DNA from: Symsagittifera roscoffensis
Lineage: Eukaryota; Xenacoelomorpha; Acoela; Convolutidae
Direction: 5' to 3'
Length of the DNA: 64,000 nt
Assembly (NCBI RefSeq): GCF_963678635.1
Contig: NC_087062.1
Span: forward strand, 17,473,789-17,537,788
Shown: one piece after another, positions 47,820-58,251 of the stretch
Numbering within the stretch: the stretch's first letter is position 1
Layout: the number at the start of each line of letters is the position of its first letter
Program-made: the position numbers and the translations under genes
Notes under the pieces: model-generated
The model's database searches: none
The model's input: the letters and a program-made list of their open reading frames with translations, nothing else
What the model was told of the DNA's origin: nothing

Positions 47820-48165
47820 AAAAGACTTCCCTCAATCGGAACGATCCGAAAGAACGAAGCCCAGGACACAGTCTTCTCAATCGAGTGTGTATTTGCCTAA
47901 TACACCCACCGAGGTCTTCTTTTAGGTGTCCTGCGATTGCCCGAGCTGTCCTATTAAGTAGCTCAAGGCAACCTCTGATCGAAAATTTCTTAAGTCTAAG
48001 AAAAAGCTCTCCCACACCCGGACTGCTCCAAGTGCACGAGAGTAGGGAACAACTTTTCTTCTCAAGTGAGTGTGTATTTGCCTAATACACTCACCGAGGT
48101 ATTCCTTTATTTGTTCCCGGATTGCCCGAACTTTCCTATTAAGTAGCTCAAGGCAACCACACAAC
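47820..48165 (-). repeat. Tandem pair of ~180-bp structured repeats
   Basis: Two head-to-tail units (47820-47990 and 48000-48165) share TATTTGCCTAATACAC, CCGAGGT and TATTAAGTAGCTCAAGGCAA. Each folds into an inner stem GTGTATT / AATACAC with loop TGCCT, enclosed by an 8-bp outer stem: CAGGACAC / GTGTCCTG (47862-47869, 47926-47933) in unit 1 and GGGAACAA / TTGTTCCC (48045-48052, 48111-48118) in unit 2. The outer stems differ in sequence but keep full pairing. Confidence 0.8.
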
Positions 48166-48372
48166 CAAAATCACAATAAAAAAAAATATATATTTTTGTT
48201 CGGGTACTTCTGATACACCCGATCTAGAAGCCAAAGTTGATCACGAATTTCCGGGCCAAAATGGGCTCCTATGATCCTAATAAGCACGCCTAATATCCTA
48301 ATATGATCTTTATTAAATGGATGTTTCCCGTCTCCCAAATTGCCACAGAAGGTTTCCTCAAGTTTCTAACAA

Positions 48373-50460
48373 GGAGGGTTGCTAAGAAGTTTAAGTCACT
48401 CCGGAGGGTTATTTCGGAGGGTTGTTAAGACACTTAGCCTACCTCGGAGGGTTACTTCGGAGGGTACCTTAATCACCCAAGTTACTTCGGAGGGTCCCCC
48501 CTAAATTTACTAAGGAGGGTCAATAAGATGCTTAATATGCTCCGGAGGGTTACTTCGGAGGGTACCTCCAAAATTTTCAAATTTCTGAACCTCACTTAGA
48601 AGGGCCTTCAATTAACTTCAGGAAGCTAAATTCTCTATGGGGGGCTGTTTTAACTTCTCTGGATGATCTCGTGGAAATTTTCCACTAAGGAGGGTTGCTA
48701 AGGGGTTTGGCTGACTCCGGAGGGTTATTCCGGAGGGTTCCCCAAAAATCAAGAAAAAAGGTTATGTTACCGCGATAGAGTCTCCAAAAGCGGTCCACCT
48801 GACTTAAAACTAGGTTGGCTGACACGGTCAACCTTCCCAGTAGGATAAAAAGGTGTTTTGATAAAATTTTCTGCCGCTCGGAGGGTTACCTGTAATTTGG
48901 ACCCTCCAAACCAACAAATTCTAAAAAAATTTTCTTTTCCGAGATTATCAACCCAAAAACGGTTGCGGTCCGAAAAATTGGTCCAAAACGTCGACTTATG
49001 GTACCAAAATTATCCCAATCGGTTGGCTAGTCTTTGAGAAATTGCCAAAAACGTGTTTGTCCAAACGGCCTTTTTTCACCATTATATAGGTTCTGAGAAA
49101 CTTTTCCGCAATTCCTATTGAAAGTGCCTAAAAATAATTGAAACGAGCGTAGTAGCCCTGTACGGCACTGGAATAGTGCAAAAAACCGGATCAAAATTGG
49201 TTTGGAGACAAAAATTTGGCCAATAACTATCAAATTTGGACCCTCCGATTCCTTCCTTTTCCAATCCTTAAGTCGTTAGCTCTATCTACGGAGCTAGGCG
49301 GAGGGTTACTCAAGAATTTTTCTGGCAGCCAAGCACGTTATGCTAGCACGCTCCTATCACAAAAAATTTTATTGCTCTAACTCTAAAAACTCAAAAACTC
49401 AATCCCCAAAACAGATTGACAAAATTCAGAAAATTATCGAAATTTTGATCAAAAATTTTGGTTTTTTCCAACTTCTACTGAGTCTTCTCTCACGCGGTTT
49501 CTTTAGTTAGGGGGATCGAACTACGTAGCTAATCCCTATGCAAAAGCTTTTTGCTGTTCGGAAAAGCTCGGAAATCCAAAAATTTGGGGGTCTATAGTTT
49601 GTCAAAAATCGATAATTTTCGACGAAATTTGGGTGTCTCTTGGGTCCAATTAGGAGATAAGTAATATATAATAAGAATAATAACCTATTAGTAGTCGTTA
49701 ATGAATAGTACTATACCCTCCTTTGCACCAAAATACCCGAATTAGGACCCTTAACTCGGAAATTTGTAATCGATGGAGGGTACAATCGGACCGCGCCAAT
49801 CGTGCCCCCCACCACTTAAGTTTTAATGAAATAGTACCCAAACGATACTAAAATTGTTTCAACGATACCCAACAGTCGTTGTGGATGTTGTCCTTGATGT
49901 CCTTGTTGAGTGTGGAACACGTCGGTCAGCTTGCCGCTCTACCCTCCGGTCACCGGCAAAATCACCATTAACGTGCTTAAATACTCAAATTACACTCAAG
50001 GGAGGGTATCCAACCCTTCACCAAAACACACAATCTTTCTATCAGAAATTATATAGATCAATCTGAAACAACAACAAATAGGAAGGTCAGATCACATCTC
50101 GTCCGAAAATAACATATAAACTGTCACTTTATGTTTTTCTACTGTTTTTGGTCTTTTTTGGATTTTTTACTGTTTTTTGTACTTTTTTTGTTTTCAAATA
50201 AATTAATTTTTGGCTTTTTCTTGGTTATACACTATTTTTGTTTGGTTTTACGCTTTCTCTTTAATTGTTTTTGGTCCCGGGATCTTGGGACAAGCGGGCT
50301 CATGACTTCCCACCTAACCCTCCGGCCCCCGGAATTTTCGGTGTTAACTAAGTTAAAAAGCTAAATAGTACTAGCCGGAGGGTACGCACCTTCCCCCTAG
50401 TACAATAACGGCCATTAAGGCCTCTAACTCGGCTATACGCCCTGAGCGGAGGGTTCATCG
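48373..50460 (+). repeat. Dispersed GGAGGGT motif array in the leader
   Basis: At least 18 copies of GGAGGGT, often as CGGAGGGTT and sometimes as pairs 10-13 bases apart (TTACTTCGGAGGGT), plus about five inverted ACCCTCC copies. Density is highest at 48373-48740. In the element's RNA the motif reads ACCCUCC. Intervening sequence is not tandemly repeated. Confidence 0.8.
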
Positions 50461-50502
50461 CTGAAACGCTTGCTGATCATGATGGTCTTATGCCTTTGAC
50501 AG

Positions 50503-50520
50503 GCCCACCCAGGAGCGCCA
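50503..50520 (-). promoter_or_regulatory. Candidate primer-binding site
   Basis: On the minus strand this reads TGGCGCTCCTGGGTGGGC, beginning with the TGG expected for pairing to a tRNA 3' CCA. The next base implies a G discriminator, the serine-tRNA signature. It starts 12 bases inside the 5' LTR, somewhat further than usual, so it is only a candidate. Confidence 0.4.
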
Positions 50521-50532
50521 TAAAAACGTCTA

Positions 50533-51417
50533 TGTAACATTCGCCCAAATACTACACAGCGACGGAGCGTAGAAAAAATACCTATTAACGAATGGCAGGC
50601 GTCAGTTACCTTAATCCTACTCGTTTTTCACCGTCTCGACCTTGCCAGTTGATTTTCTGGTCTGTTTAGGGCTAAGTAAAAAGTTACTATTTTTAGGCCA
50701 TCAGTCAAACGACTTTTGATCAGCTTTCGCTTACATGCGAACACAACCACATAGCTGAGTCTCGGATCCTCAGACTACGTGATTTTCATTAAAAACACGG
50801 CTCGAACAACCTATTTTAATATGTTTTTTTGTGACAGTTCTATATTAAATCCATTGGAGATGGATTGACCCTTTCCTCTTTCTAGCTACTCATATTCTAA
50901 AATATCAAATAGTACCGATGTTAATTCAGAGTTTTACGACATCCAAGTAGCTACAAAGTCAGTTTTATATAGTCCCTTCACATAAAACAGTCTCTGGGGG
51001 ACCAAGCCTCCGCTCCCGTAATCTTCCTGAGATAACGTTCTTATCTCTTCCAATTTGTGGCACGGGAGGGTTCCGTGGAATATTCCTTCCCCACTGAAGC
51101 TTCCTTCTCCACTAATATCCACTGCTAAGAGTCTTATCGTGTGTTGTTGCCACGATAAGAGGCTTCGTATTTCTCGTCTCTTGTGCGACCGTTTTCCACA
51201 ATATTTGTCGTTGTTCTGTTTTTTCGTCCTTTTTCGTCAAAATGGCCGTCTTTTTTGTATTTCTCAGAAATATTCACTCTTCGATCGAAATTTTAAAAAT
51301 AAAAATTCTAGAATATTCCTACCCTCCTTCGCAATACTTTTTCGTTAATAAGGCCTTTATTCGTTTTCTTTCGTGTCGCCGGAAGGTTGCACTGTGCCTA
51401 TCTGGCAGAATGGCACA
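50533..51417 (-). repeat. 5' LTR of the giant retrotransposon
   Basis: Partner of 27053-27929. Compared with it, 50730-50755 holds a different short block, and the remainder aligns without large gaps. It should carry the promoter for the minus-strand transcript, but I cannot identify a TATA box with confidence. Confidence 0.93.
50934..51122 (-). CDS. Small ORF inside the 5' LTR (62 codons), identical in both LTRs
   Basis: A 62-residue ORF beginning MDISGEGSFSGEGIF has the same translation in the other LTR (27634-27446). It matches no family I know. It may be a chance ORF kept identical by the low LTR divergence, or an upstream peptide in the leader. Confidence 0.25.
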   Translation of the reverse strand: MDISGEGSFSGEGIFHGTLPCHKLEEIRTLSQEDYGSGGLVPQRLFYVKGLYKTDFVATWMS

Positions 51418-52440
51418 CATCTTTTTTGGAGGTTAATTCACGTGCATATTTTTCACTGTCACTCAAGTTATTCAAAATGTTGAGTCTCTTTTGGATTCTT
51501 TCAGGTTTAAAATTAATTTTTTATAGATTTTTTTCTTGCTCAGATATAGCTGTTATTGGGTAGTATATGTCTAAGACTAACGATGTTTTAAATGAACTTT
51601 CTAGAATAGTTTTATCGCCTCATTTTTTTTTCATGTTTTAAAATGAGCTGGCATTTTGATGCCTTCAGATGATATCGAAAATATTTTCCGTGTTTGATAA
51701 GGTTGTCAAGAACTGTTTGCAGGTTTTTCAACCTTCCATATCAATTCTAATTTAAGCTGTTATCGTTGACTAGTTTTATTGAAGTAAACTGTCTAGCCCG
51801 TACATCGCCATTGCTAATGGGTCTCCTTGTGTGGTTCCTTCACTAGATAGGATAACTTTTTCCATTTACGAAGAGTTTGGATGGACTAGATAATGAGTTC
51901 TGTATAGCAGGTAAAATAGAAGGGCATATATTTGCAATGTTTTTCACAGCCAGGTTCCGGTTTAGTGACTTAAATGCTTTTTCCGCTTCTATCAGTAATA
52001 CTTCTTCGGAATCTGTTTTCTCGTATTGCTTCCCAAGCGTATGAATTGCATATTCGATGCCACATTTTGGCCATGACATAGTTGGTAATTCGATCCGAGC
52101 ACCATAAGTTTGCTTTTTAAGCACTTTGTGATCGTTCTACCTATTATTCTGCGGATGATTTCGTCTTGGACTAAATCCAATTGGACTAAATCCTGGGATT
52201 TTATCAATTGGAATTAGTCGACTTGCATAACATGGTTCAAGAAGCTCAGGACTTATTATTTCTGTCGATATTTTTGTGCACTTTTGGCCTGTGCCTTTGA
52301 TACTTCAACTGAACATTGACCAAATTTCGTTAGTGTGCGTCTCCACTCATTTGCATTTTTGCCTGAGGGACCATGAGAACCACGTGATGTCATGGCAGCC
52401 TTCCTAATTTTCGTTTGGTCGAATGTGCATTAGTGGATTA
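51418..52440 (-). pseudogene. RT retroelement, upstream half (copy A), split by the giant element
   Basis: Frames on the minus strand include a region with GIEYAIHTLGKQYEK, EVLLIEAEKAFKSLNR (first RT Asp replaced by Glu in AEKAF) and SPSKLFVNGKSYPI, followed in another frame by the QGDPL-type block. The fragment near 51420-51480 runs up to the LTR and would continue into 27052-26629. Several frame changes and an internal deletion relative to copy B make it a pseudogene. Confidence 0.65.
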
Positions 52441-53340
52441 ATTGCAATTAATTTATCAAATAACTTTATGAGAAATGCTTGCACAATATGAAAAATTTGC
52501 AGTCGGTTACGTTGTCTCTTCATCGGGAAAGTACCTACATGACAGACGTTAAAAGTCTATTTAATCAGGTATGCCTTGAGTACCGAATCATGTTGAAATA
52601 TTTCCAATCGGACGGCCAATTTTTTCATTAAACCAGACTTTGAGAACGCCATAAAAAATTCAAATTGGTAAAACTTAAACTATTTTCGAGGAAAAACAAC
52701 AGATTTCAAATCTGAAAGACTCAATGACACAAGGCATTAAAAATCTCAAAACCTTGAAACTGAGAGCCACTTCGCAGCAATTATTATCAAGAAGAGACTA
52801 ATTACTTGTGGAACTTTGCAATTTCAACCACAATATATGGAATTCGCCATTTTTACTTCCGACTTCAAATTAACTTGAAACATTTTTTAGTACTGCAGAG
52901 TATGCAAATTCTGATCTCCGTAAAAGTTTGTAACGAAGTTTTCTTGAAATACTGATACAATGAAATTGTGTCAAAAAAATTGTTAGCCAAGAAAGATTGT
53001 AATTTAATTTTTGTTTGTTCCAAATAATTGATATTTGATTTTTAACATTCCAATTTAGTTTTTTAATGTCCAATTAATTTTTGCCCTGCCCTGGCGCCAA
53101 CGTGTTATGAGCTTGCCAGCAAAGGGTCGGATTCTATTCAAAATTTGGAGCCGGTTATTGCCGCGAACTGGCAAAGCGCGCCCACCGGCGACCATAAACC
53201 GAGATTTTGTCTTTTCTGAGCTAATTTAGTCTTTTGATCAATTGAAAAATTTTGAGACTTATGCGACTGCCTCTTTATTTTTTGGGATATGTGACTGATT
53301 TTTTATTTTAAGACCTATGAATACGCACCAATTATTTTCG
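52441..53340. other. Upstream non-coding part of the RT-element copy A
   Basis: Aligns with 57100-57970 with several percent divergence. No gene is supported; ORF 52870-53073 is not conserved in the other copy. Confidence 0.5.
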
Positions 53341-53348
53341 TCATTAAG

Positions 53349-53480
53349 CAGACAAATATTATTTTAACCAATCAGAATCGAGATAAGGAAGAAGTTAATA
53401 ATTAATGATCAGTTGCTTTCTCCTCTCGATTCTGATTGGTTAAAACAAAATTTGTCTGTTTTCTGACGAGTATAAATACG
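53349..53480 (+). promoter_or_regulatory. Palindromic CCAAT-box pair followed by TATA box
   Basis: Arms at 53349-53383 and 53424-53458 are imperfect inverted copies, each with ACCAATCAGAATCGAGA (CCAAT box). A TATAAATACG follows at 53471. The TATA with its downstream CGGTTGTCTAAACACAG recurs at 53886 and 58497 and, changed, at 58101. This looks like a core promoter, possibly of an LTR. Confidence 0.5.
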
Positions 53481-53506
53481 CGGTTGTCTAAACACAGGAA
53501 ACAGAA

Positions 53507-53582
53507 TAGTAGTAGTAGTAGTAGTAGTAGTAGTTGTTGTTGTTGTTGTTGTTGTTGGTGTTGATGTTGTTGCTGCTGTTTT

Positions 53583-53614
<32 letters not shown>

Positions 53615-53620
53615 ATGATT
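53507..53620 (+). repeat. GTA/GTT trinucleotide microsatellite
   Basis: A (GTA)n run passes into (GTT)n with a few GAT/GCT interruptions. The Gln/Thr/Asn-rich ORFs on the minus strand here are products of the repeat and not genes. Confidence 0.95.
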
Positions 53621-53640
53621 CTGCATCTGTTACAATCGCA

Positions 53641-53991
53641 AGCGAGTTGCCACGTGCAGACATTTAATTCAACAAATCGTTCGTCAGCAAATTTCCACAT
53701 GAATTTGATCAATCTAATTTTTAATCCGATAAGTTTACTGATGTCGATGTATTTCTCGATTCGATTAACGAGCCTGCAAGCTCTGGCGTAGTCACTGGAG
53801 ACCGAGTAAAATAGCAAGAAAGAGAAATTAGAAGAGCATAAATCAGTTGTTTGGTTAATACAAAATTTGTCTGTTTTCTGACGAGTATAAATACGCGGTT
53901 GTCTAAACACAGGAAACAGAATAGTAGTAGTAGTAGTAGTAGTAGTAGTTGTTGTTGTTGTTGTTGGTGTTGATGTTGTTGCTGCTGTTTT

Positions 53992-54023
<32 letters not shown>

Positions 54024-54701
54024 ATGATAAAAACAGTACGTATAAACACACCCAATTAACAGAATTGGGTTCAATGACGTATATCAGTAGGTCAAGTCTT
54101 ACGCGACAGTTTAACTCAAAGATTGTTTTTAGTTTTACGAACAGAAGTAACATCAGATTGGAAAAAATTTACTTAAAAAAATTGAAAAACGTTCGATTAA
54201 GAAATGAACAAACGGCATCAAAGAGATTAATGTAATGAAATCCGTAGACTAAGAGATCAAATATTTAAATACATCGCTGTTAAAAAAGAAACACGAGTTA
54301 AAAAAAGCATTTTCTTTAACTGCACATGAATATAGAAATACAAAAACGACAAAAATCTTAACGATGACATTAACATCAAAATTACGCAAATTAGCAACAA
54401 AAAACGCATCACATTTTTCTCCAATCAGTGAACCAAAGATTTATTTTGCAAAATGTGAAGACGAATTAGGGCAAGCATAAACAACATTGAATTTTTTTGT
54501 AAAAAAAAAGAGAAAGTTTCAAATTACAATGTGTAATAAACTTTTAGACAACCACTTCATGTATAAGTCGGAGACTCAGAAAAAGAAATAGAAGAAAAAA
54601 TCACATTAACTCTCAACATATACGAGAAAAATCCAAAAATCAAAGGAAATCCTCATTGCAAAAAGTGTGAGTTTGTAGAATACGGACACAGTATCGCCGC
54701 A
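53641..54701 (+). repeat. ~1.05 kb duplicated segment, copy 1
   Basis: Matches 58252-59312 at a constant offset of 4611 bases with no difference seen where I compared them, microsatellite included. It holds a promoter cassette, a microsatellite and the start of a decayed gypsy gag. Similarity ends abruptly at 54701. Confidence 0.85.
53922..54027 (+). repeat. GTA/GTT trinucleotide microsatellite
   Basis: Same composition as 53507-53620, again directly after a TATAAATACGCGG sequence. I see no difference from 58533-58638. Confidence 0.95.
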
Positions 54702-55552
54702 ACTTTCCGGTTTTGCTTTTAATTGGTTAATAATGTCGCTAGATCTAATTGCTTCCGGTAGTTAATTTCAGTCGTTGATAGCTGCTATGATAAAAAAATC
54801 GTTACCTGAGGTGATTTTGGTCATTCTGGCAATGATTTTGTGAGGGATTCCTCGTGTGAACGTTTTTTTGATTGATAAAAGTTCTTCAGTTGCTACTAAA
54901 ACATCAAATCGGTATAAGGTTTTGTAAATTTCAATCTCTCTTGCTTTCTTGGTTTGAAATGTTCAGTTTGCTTGAGTAGCTAATTTTGCGTATGGCTGGG
55001 ATTAGTCCCTCTCCGCGTCGTCAGATAATTTCGATCAATGTGAAATATTTCCTGAGGTATGGTTTCTAAGCCTGGATTGTGATCTCTAGACGCGGTATCA
55101 CTAATGCGTTGTTTCATAAAGAACAAACAGATGACATAGAGTTAAATTTTTATAGATTATATCAAAAATTATAAAAAACCTTAACTCACAATTTGCGAAA
55201 TCAAATTTCACAAAAGATGTTTTTGCAATCCATTACAATTACTTGTCCATAATAGATACAGACGAATCATTTTTCGTGTCACCACCACAAACATTACGGC
55301 ATACATCAGTAGGAACTTAAACCAATTCAATTCAGAGATTCTTAGATGCAGTTCTTGAAAAAACACAACGGTTTCGAAAGTGTCATCAAAAGTAAAAGTA
55401 GATCTCCAAAATTTCTTAGCATAGTTTTTGATTGACTATTATCAGCATAACATAGATATCAAAGGACAATCAAGAAAACGGTTTCGTATAAGTCCTGACA
55501 AAAACTTAATTTAGACAGATGAAATAAATTGTGTGTGGGAGCCTGAATGGTA
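54702..55552. other. Unassigned repeat-rich spacer
   Basis: AT-rich sequence between the duplicated segment and the third copy of the 1.2 kb repeat. No gene, hairpin or known motif seen. Confidence 0.4.
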
Positions 55553-55866
55553 TCATGATAGGTTTATTAACATACAAATGGTATTTCAAGCTCAGCAACC
55601 CAAACAAATTCAATCATTAAAGTTTTTTTTAATTTTTTACATTAACGACAGATAAAATACCCCTAAATTATTCGACAACTGTTCACAGTAGCACAGGAAA
55701 CACTAGCTGAAATCAACATTCTTGCATACACGATAAAGATAAGATGGAAACAAAGACATTTTCACCGTTGAAATGGAACATCCTCACTGTTAAAACCATC
55801 AGAAAAAGGATATGGTGTGCCAGTCGACCATTCACAGATTTTTGATTTTCACTGTTAATCAAAAGG
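55553..55866 (-). repeat. Partial third copy of the 1.2 kb dispersed repeat
   Basis: Aligns with 25375-25690 in the same orientation (ATGATAGGTTTATTAACAT, ACAGATAAAATACCCCTAAA, GGTGTGCCAGTCGACCA), more diverged than copies 1 and 2. Confidence 0.75.
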
Positions 55867-57100
55867 TTAGTTCTCTTTTGGTTTCTTTCAGGTTTAAAAT
55901 TAATTTTTTATAGATTTTTTTGCTCATATATAACTGTTAATGGGTCGTATATGTCTAAGACTAATGATGTTTTAATTGAACTTTCTAAAAAAACCTCATA
56001 GTCAGAAGGTAGCTGATTATTTAGAAACGCTCATTTTCAGTGGCAAAGAAGCGATGTCTCTAAGTTGATGGCTAATATTATCTTTACCCAATAAATTTGG
56101 AAAGAGATTTCCCTGCAGTATCTTCTCGCAGGCCTGCAAATTTTCTGTGGTAATGGGCGTAGTTCCAGCTAAAAACAATCATTTTTCTAATAAAGTTATA
56201 CATTCAGTCTCTGATCCTACGACAGAACCAAGTACTCTGTCCCCATTCTTCATTTTGATTTCGGTATCTTTGAATAGCTTTATCGCCTCGTTGTTTTTTT
56301 TTCATCTTATAAATTGAGCTGGCATTTTGATACCTTTACATCACAACGAAATTTTTTTCCGTGTTTGATAAGGTTGTCAAGAGCTGTTCGCAGGTTTTTC
56401 AACCTTCCGACTGCTTTCCCATCGTCTGCCTACCAATTCTACGTTAAGCTGTTATCGTTGACTAGTTTTATTGAAGTTAAACTGGCTAGCCAGTACATCG
56501 CCATTGCTAATGGGTCTCCTTGTGTGGTTCCTTCACTAGATAGGATAACTGTTTCCATTTACGAAGAGTTTGGATGGACTAGATAATGAGTTCTGTATAG
56601 CAGGTAGTATAGAAGGGCATATATTTGCAATGTTTTTCAAAGCCATGTTTCGGTTTAGGGAGTTAAATGCTTTTTCCGTTTCTATCAGTAATACTGCATC
56701 GGAATCTGTTTTCTCGTATTGCTTCCAAAGCGTATGAATTGCATATTCGATGCCAAATTTTGGCCATGACATAGTTGGCATCCTTAGTTTGCTTTTTAAG
56801 CCCTTTGTGATCGTTCTTCCTATTATTCTGCGGATGATTTCGCCTATTCTAATTGGACTAAATCCTGGGATTTTATCAGGTGGAATTAGTCGACATGCAT
56901 AACATGTTTCAAGAAGCTCAGGACTTATTATTTCTGTCGATATTTTTTGTGCAATTTTGGCCAGTGCCTTTGATTTTTCAACTGAACATTGACCGAAGTG
57001 CGTTAGTGTGCGTCTCCACTCATTTGCATCCTGGCCTGAGGGACCATGAGAACCACGTGATGTCATGGCAGCCTTCCTAATTCTCGTTTGGTCGAGTGTG
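55867..57100 (-). pseudogene. RT retroelement, copy B
   Basis: The best-preserved frame (57066-56536, 176 residues) begins SRGSHGPSGQDANEWRR, then ACRLIPPDKIPGF and EIIRRIIGRTI, and the first catalytic block LLIETEKAFNSLNR with Glu where Asp is expected. After a one-base shift comes EGTTQGDPLAMAMYW (56503-56535) and then ADDGKAVGRL (near 56420), the ADD box. It belongs to an invertebrate RT family with a C-terminal Cys/His and nuclease-like domain (see 26629-27052). Two or more frameshifts show it is inactive. The tail to 55867 also aligns with 51483-51620. Confidence 0.68.
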
Positions 57101-57978
57101 CATTAGTTGATTAATTGCAATTAATTTATCAAATAAGTTTGTGAAAAATGCTTGCACAATATGAAAAATTTGCAGTAGGTTACCTTGTCTCTTCAGCGGG
57201 AAAGTACCTAAATGACAGACGTGAAAAGTCTATTTAATCAAATATGCATTGAGTACCCAATCATGTCGAAATATCTCAAATCGAACGGCCAATATTATTC
57301 ATTAAACCAGACTTTGAGAACGCCAGAAAAAAATTTAAATTGGTAAAACTTAAACTATTTTCGAGGAAAAACAACAGATTTCAAATCTGAAAGACTCAAT
57401 GACACCAAGCATTAAGAATCTCAAAACCTTGAAACTAAGAGCCACTTCGCAGCAATTACTATCAAGAAAAGAAAAATTACTTGTGGAATTTTGGAATTTC
57501 AACCACAATATATGGAATTCGCCATTTTTACTTCCGACTTCAAATTAATTTGAAAGATTTTTCAGTACTGCAGAATATGCAGATTCTGATCTTCGTTAAA
57601 GTTTGTAGCCGCAAAATCTTGCAACGAAGTTATCTTGAAATACTGATACAAGGAATTCGTGTCAAAAAATTGTTAGCCAAAAAAAATTGTAATTTAATTT
57701 TTGGTTGTTCACATTCCAACTTAATTTTTTAATGTCCAATTAATTTTTGAACTGCCCTGGCGCCAACGTGTTGCAAGCTTGTCAGCAGAGGATCGAATTC
57801 TATTCAAAATTTGGAGCCGGTTAACGCCGCGAACCTTAAACCGAGACTAAGCTAATTTAGTCTTTTGACCAATTGAAAACATTTGAGACTTATGCGACTA
57901 CTTCTTCAATTTTGGGATATCGGACTGATTTGTTATTTCGCGACCTATGAATTTGTACCATTCATACTCATCAGTAAG
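57101..57978. other. Upstream non-coding part of the RT-element copy B
   Basis: Aligns with 52441-53340. No gene supported; the ORF at 57481-57732 is not kept in the other copy. Confidence 0.5.
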
Positions 57979-58110
57979 CAGACAAATACTATTTCAATCA
58001 ATCAGAATCGAGACAAGGAAGAAATTAATAATTAATGATTAGTTGCTTTCTCATCTCGACTCTGATTGGTTAATGCAGTATTTGTCTGTTTACTGACGAG
58101 TATAAAGACG
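57979..58110 (+). promoter_or_regulatory. Second palindromic CCAAT/TATA cassette
   Basis: Inverted arms containing CAATCAGAATCGAGA and TCTCGACTCTGATTGG, then TATAAAGACG at 58101. It is a diverged copy of 53349-53480. Confidence 0.5.
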
Positions 58111-58146
58111 AGGTTGTCTAAACACAGACTTGGAATTAGAGTCAGA

Positions 58147-58156
58147 ATAGTAGTAG

Positions 58157-58225
<69 letters not shown>

Positions 58226-58228
58226 ATG
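58147..58228 (+). repeat. GTT trinucleotide microsatellite
   Basis: Nearly pure (GTT)n after two GTA units, the most homogeneous of the four tracts in this area. Confidence 0.95.
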
Positions 58229-58251
58229 ATTCTGCATCTGTTACAATCGCA

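Larger units (their letters stand above)
47447..50532 (-). other. Long untranslated leader of the giant retrotransposon
   Basis: About 3 kb between the 5' LTR and the first ORF, unusually long. It includes the candidate primer-binding site, an array of GGAGGGT motifs (48373-50460) and twin hairpins (47820-48165). Short ORFs at 47797-48164 on the minus strand arise from the tandem hairpin repeats. No protein gene is seen. Confidence 0.7.
27053..51417 (-). mobile_element. Giant Ty3/gypsy-order LTR retrotransposon with macro and SGNH domains (~24.4 kb)
   Basis: Two direct LTRs (27053-27929 and 50533-51417), each TG...CA, bound this unit. In minus-strand order it has a 3 kb leader, gag, protease, RT, RNase H, integrase with GPY/F tail, macro domain, then an SGNH-hydrolase protein and three unassigned long ORFs. 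The protease-RT-RNase H-integrase order and integrase type are Ty3/gypsy (Metaviridae). Typical elements are 5-10 kb; giant ones such as plant Ogre and planarian Burro are known, so size alone is not new. The internal coding region is visibly richer in G+C than its AT-rich surroundings. The copy has in-frame stops and indels at several points listed under its genes, so it is probably inactive, though recent by LTR similarity. Confidence 0.92.

Noticed and set aside
47797-48164. Two related minus-strand ORFs (72 and 80 codons) as a duplicated gene
   Set aside because: Similarity comes from the tandem structured repeats; the changes preserve RNA pairing and not the peptide.
48373-48740. GGAGGGT array considered as a CRISPR-like or tandem array
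   Set aside because: Units are only about 8 bases, spacing is irregular, and the context is a eukaryotic retrotransposon leader.
27048-51422. Five-base target-site duplication of the giant element
   Set aside because: Flanks are GGCAT and CATCT; only CAT is shared, so no 5-bp duplication can be claimed.
53402-54153. Gln/Thr/Asn-rich ORFs on the minus strand (also 58032-58764)
   Set aside because: They are read directly from GTA/GTT microsatellites and repeat in three frames; no non-repetitive conserved domain.
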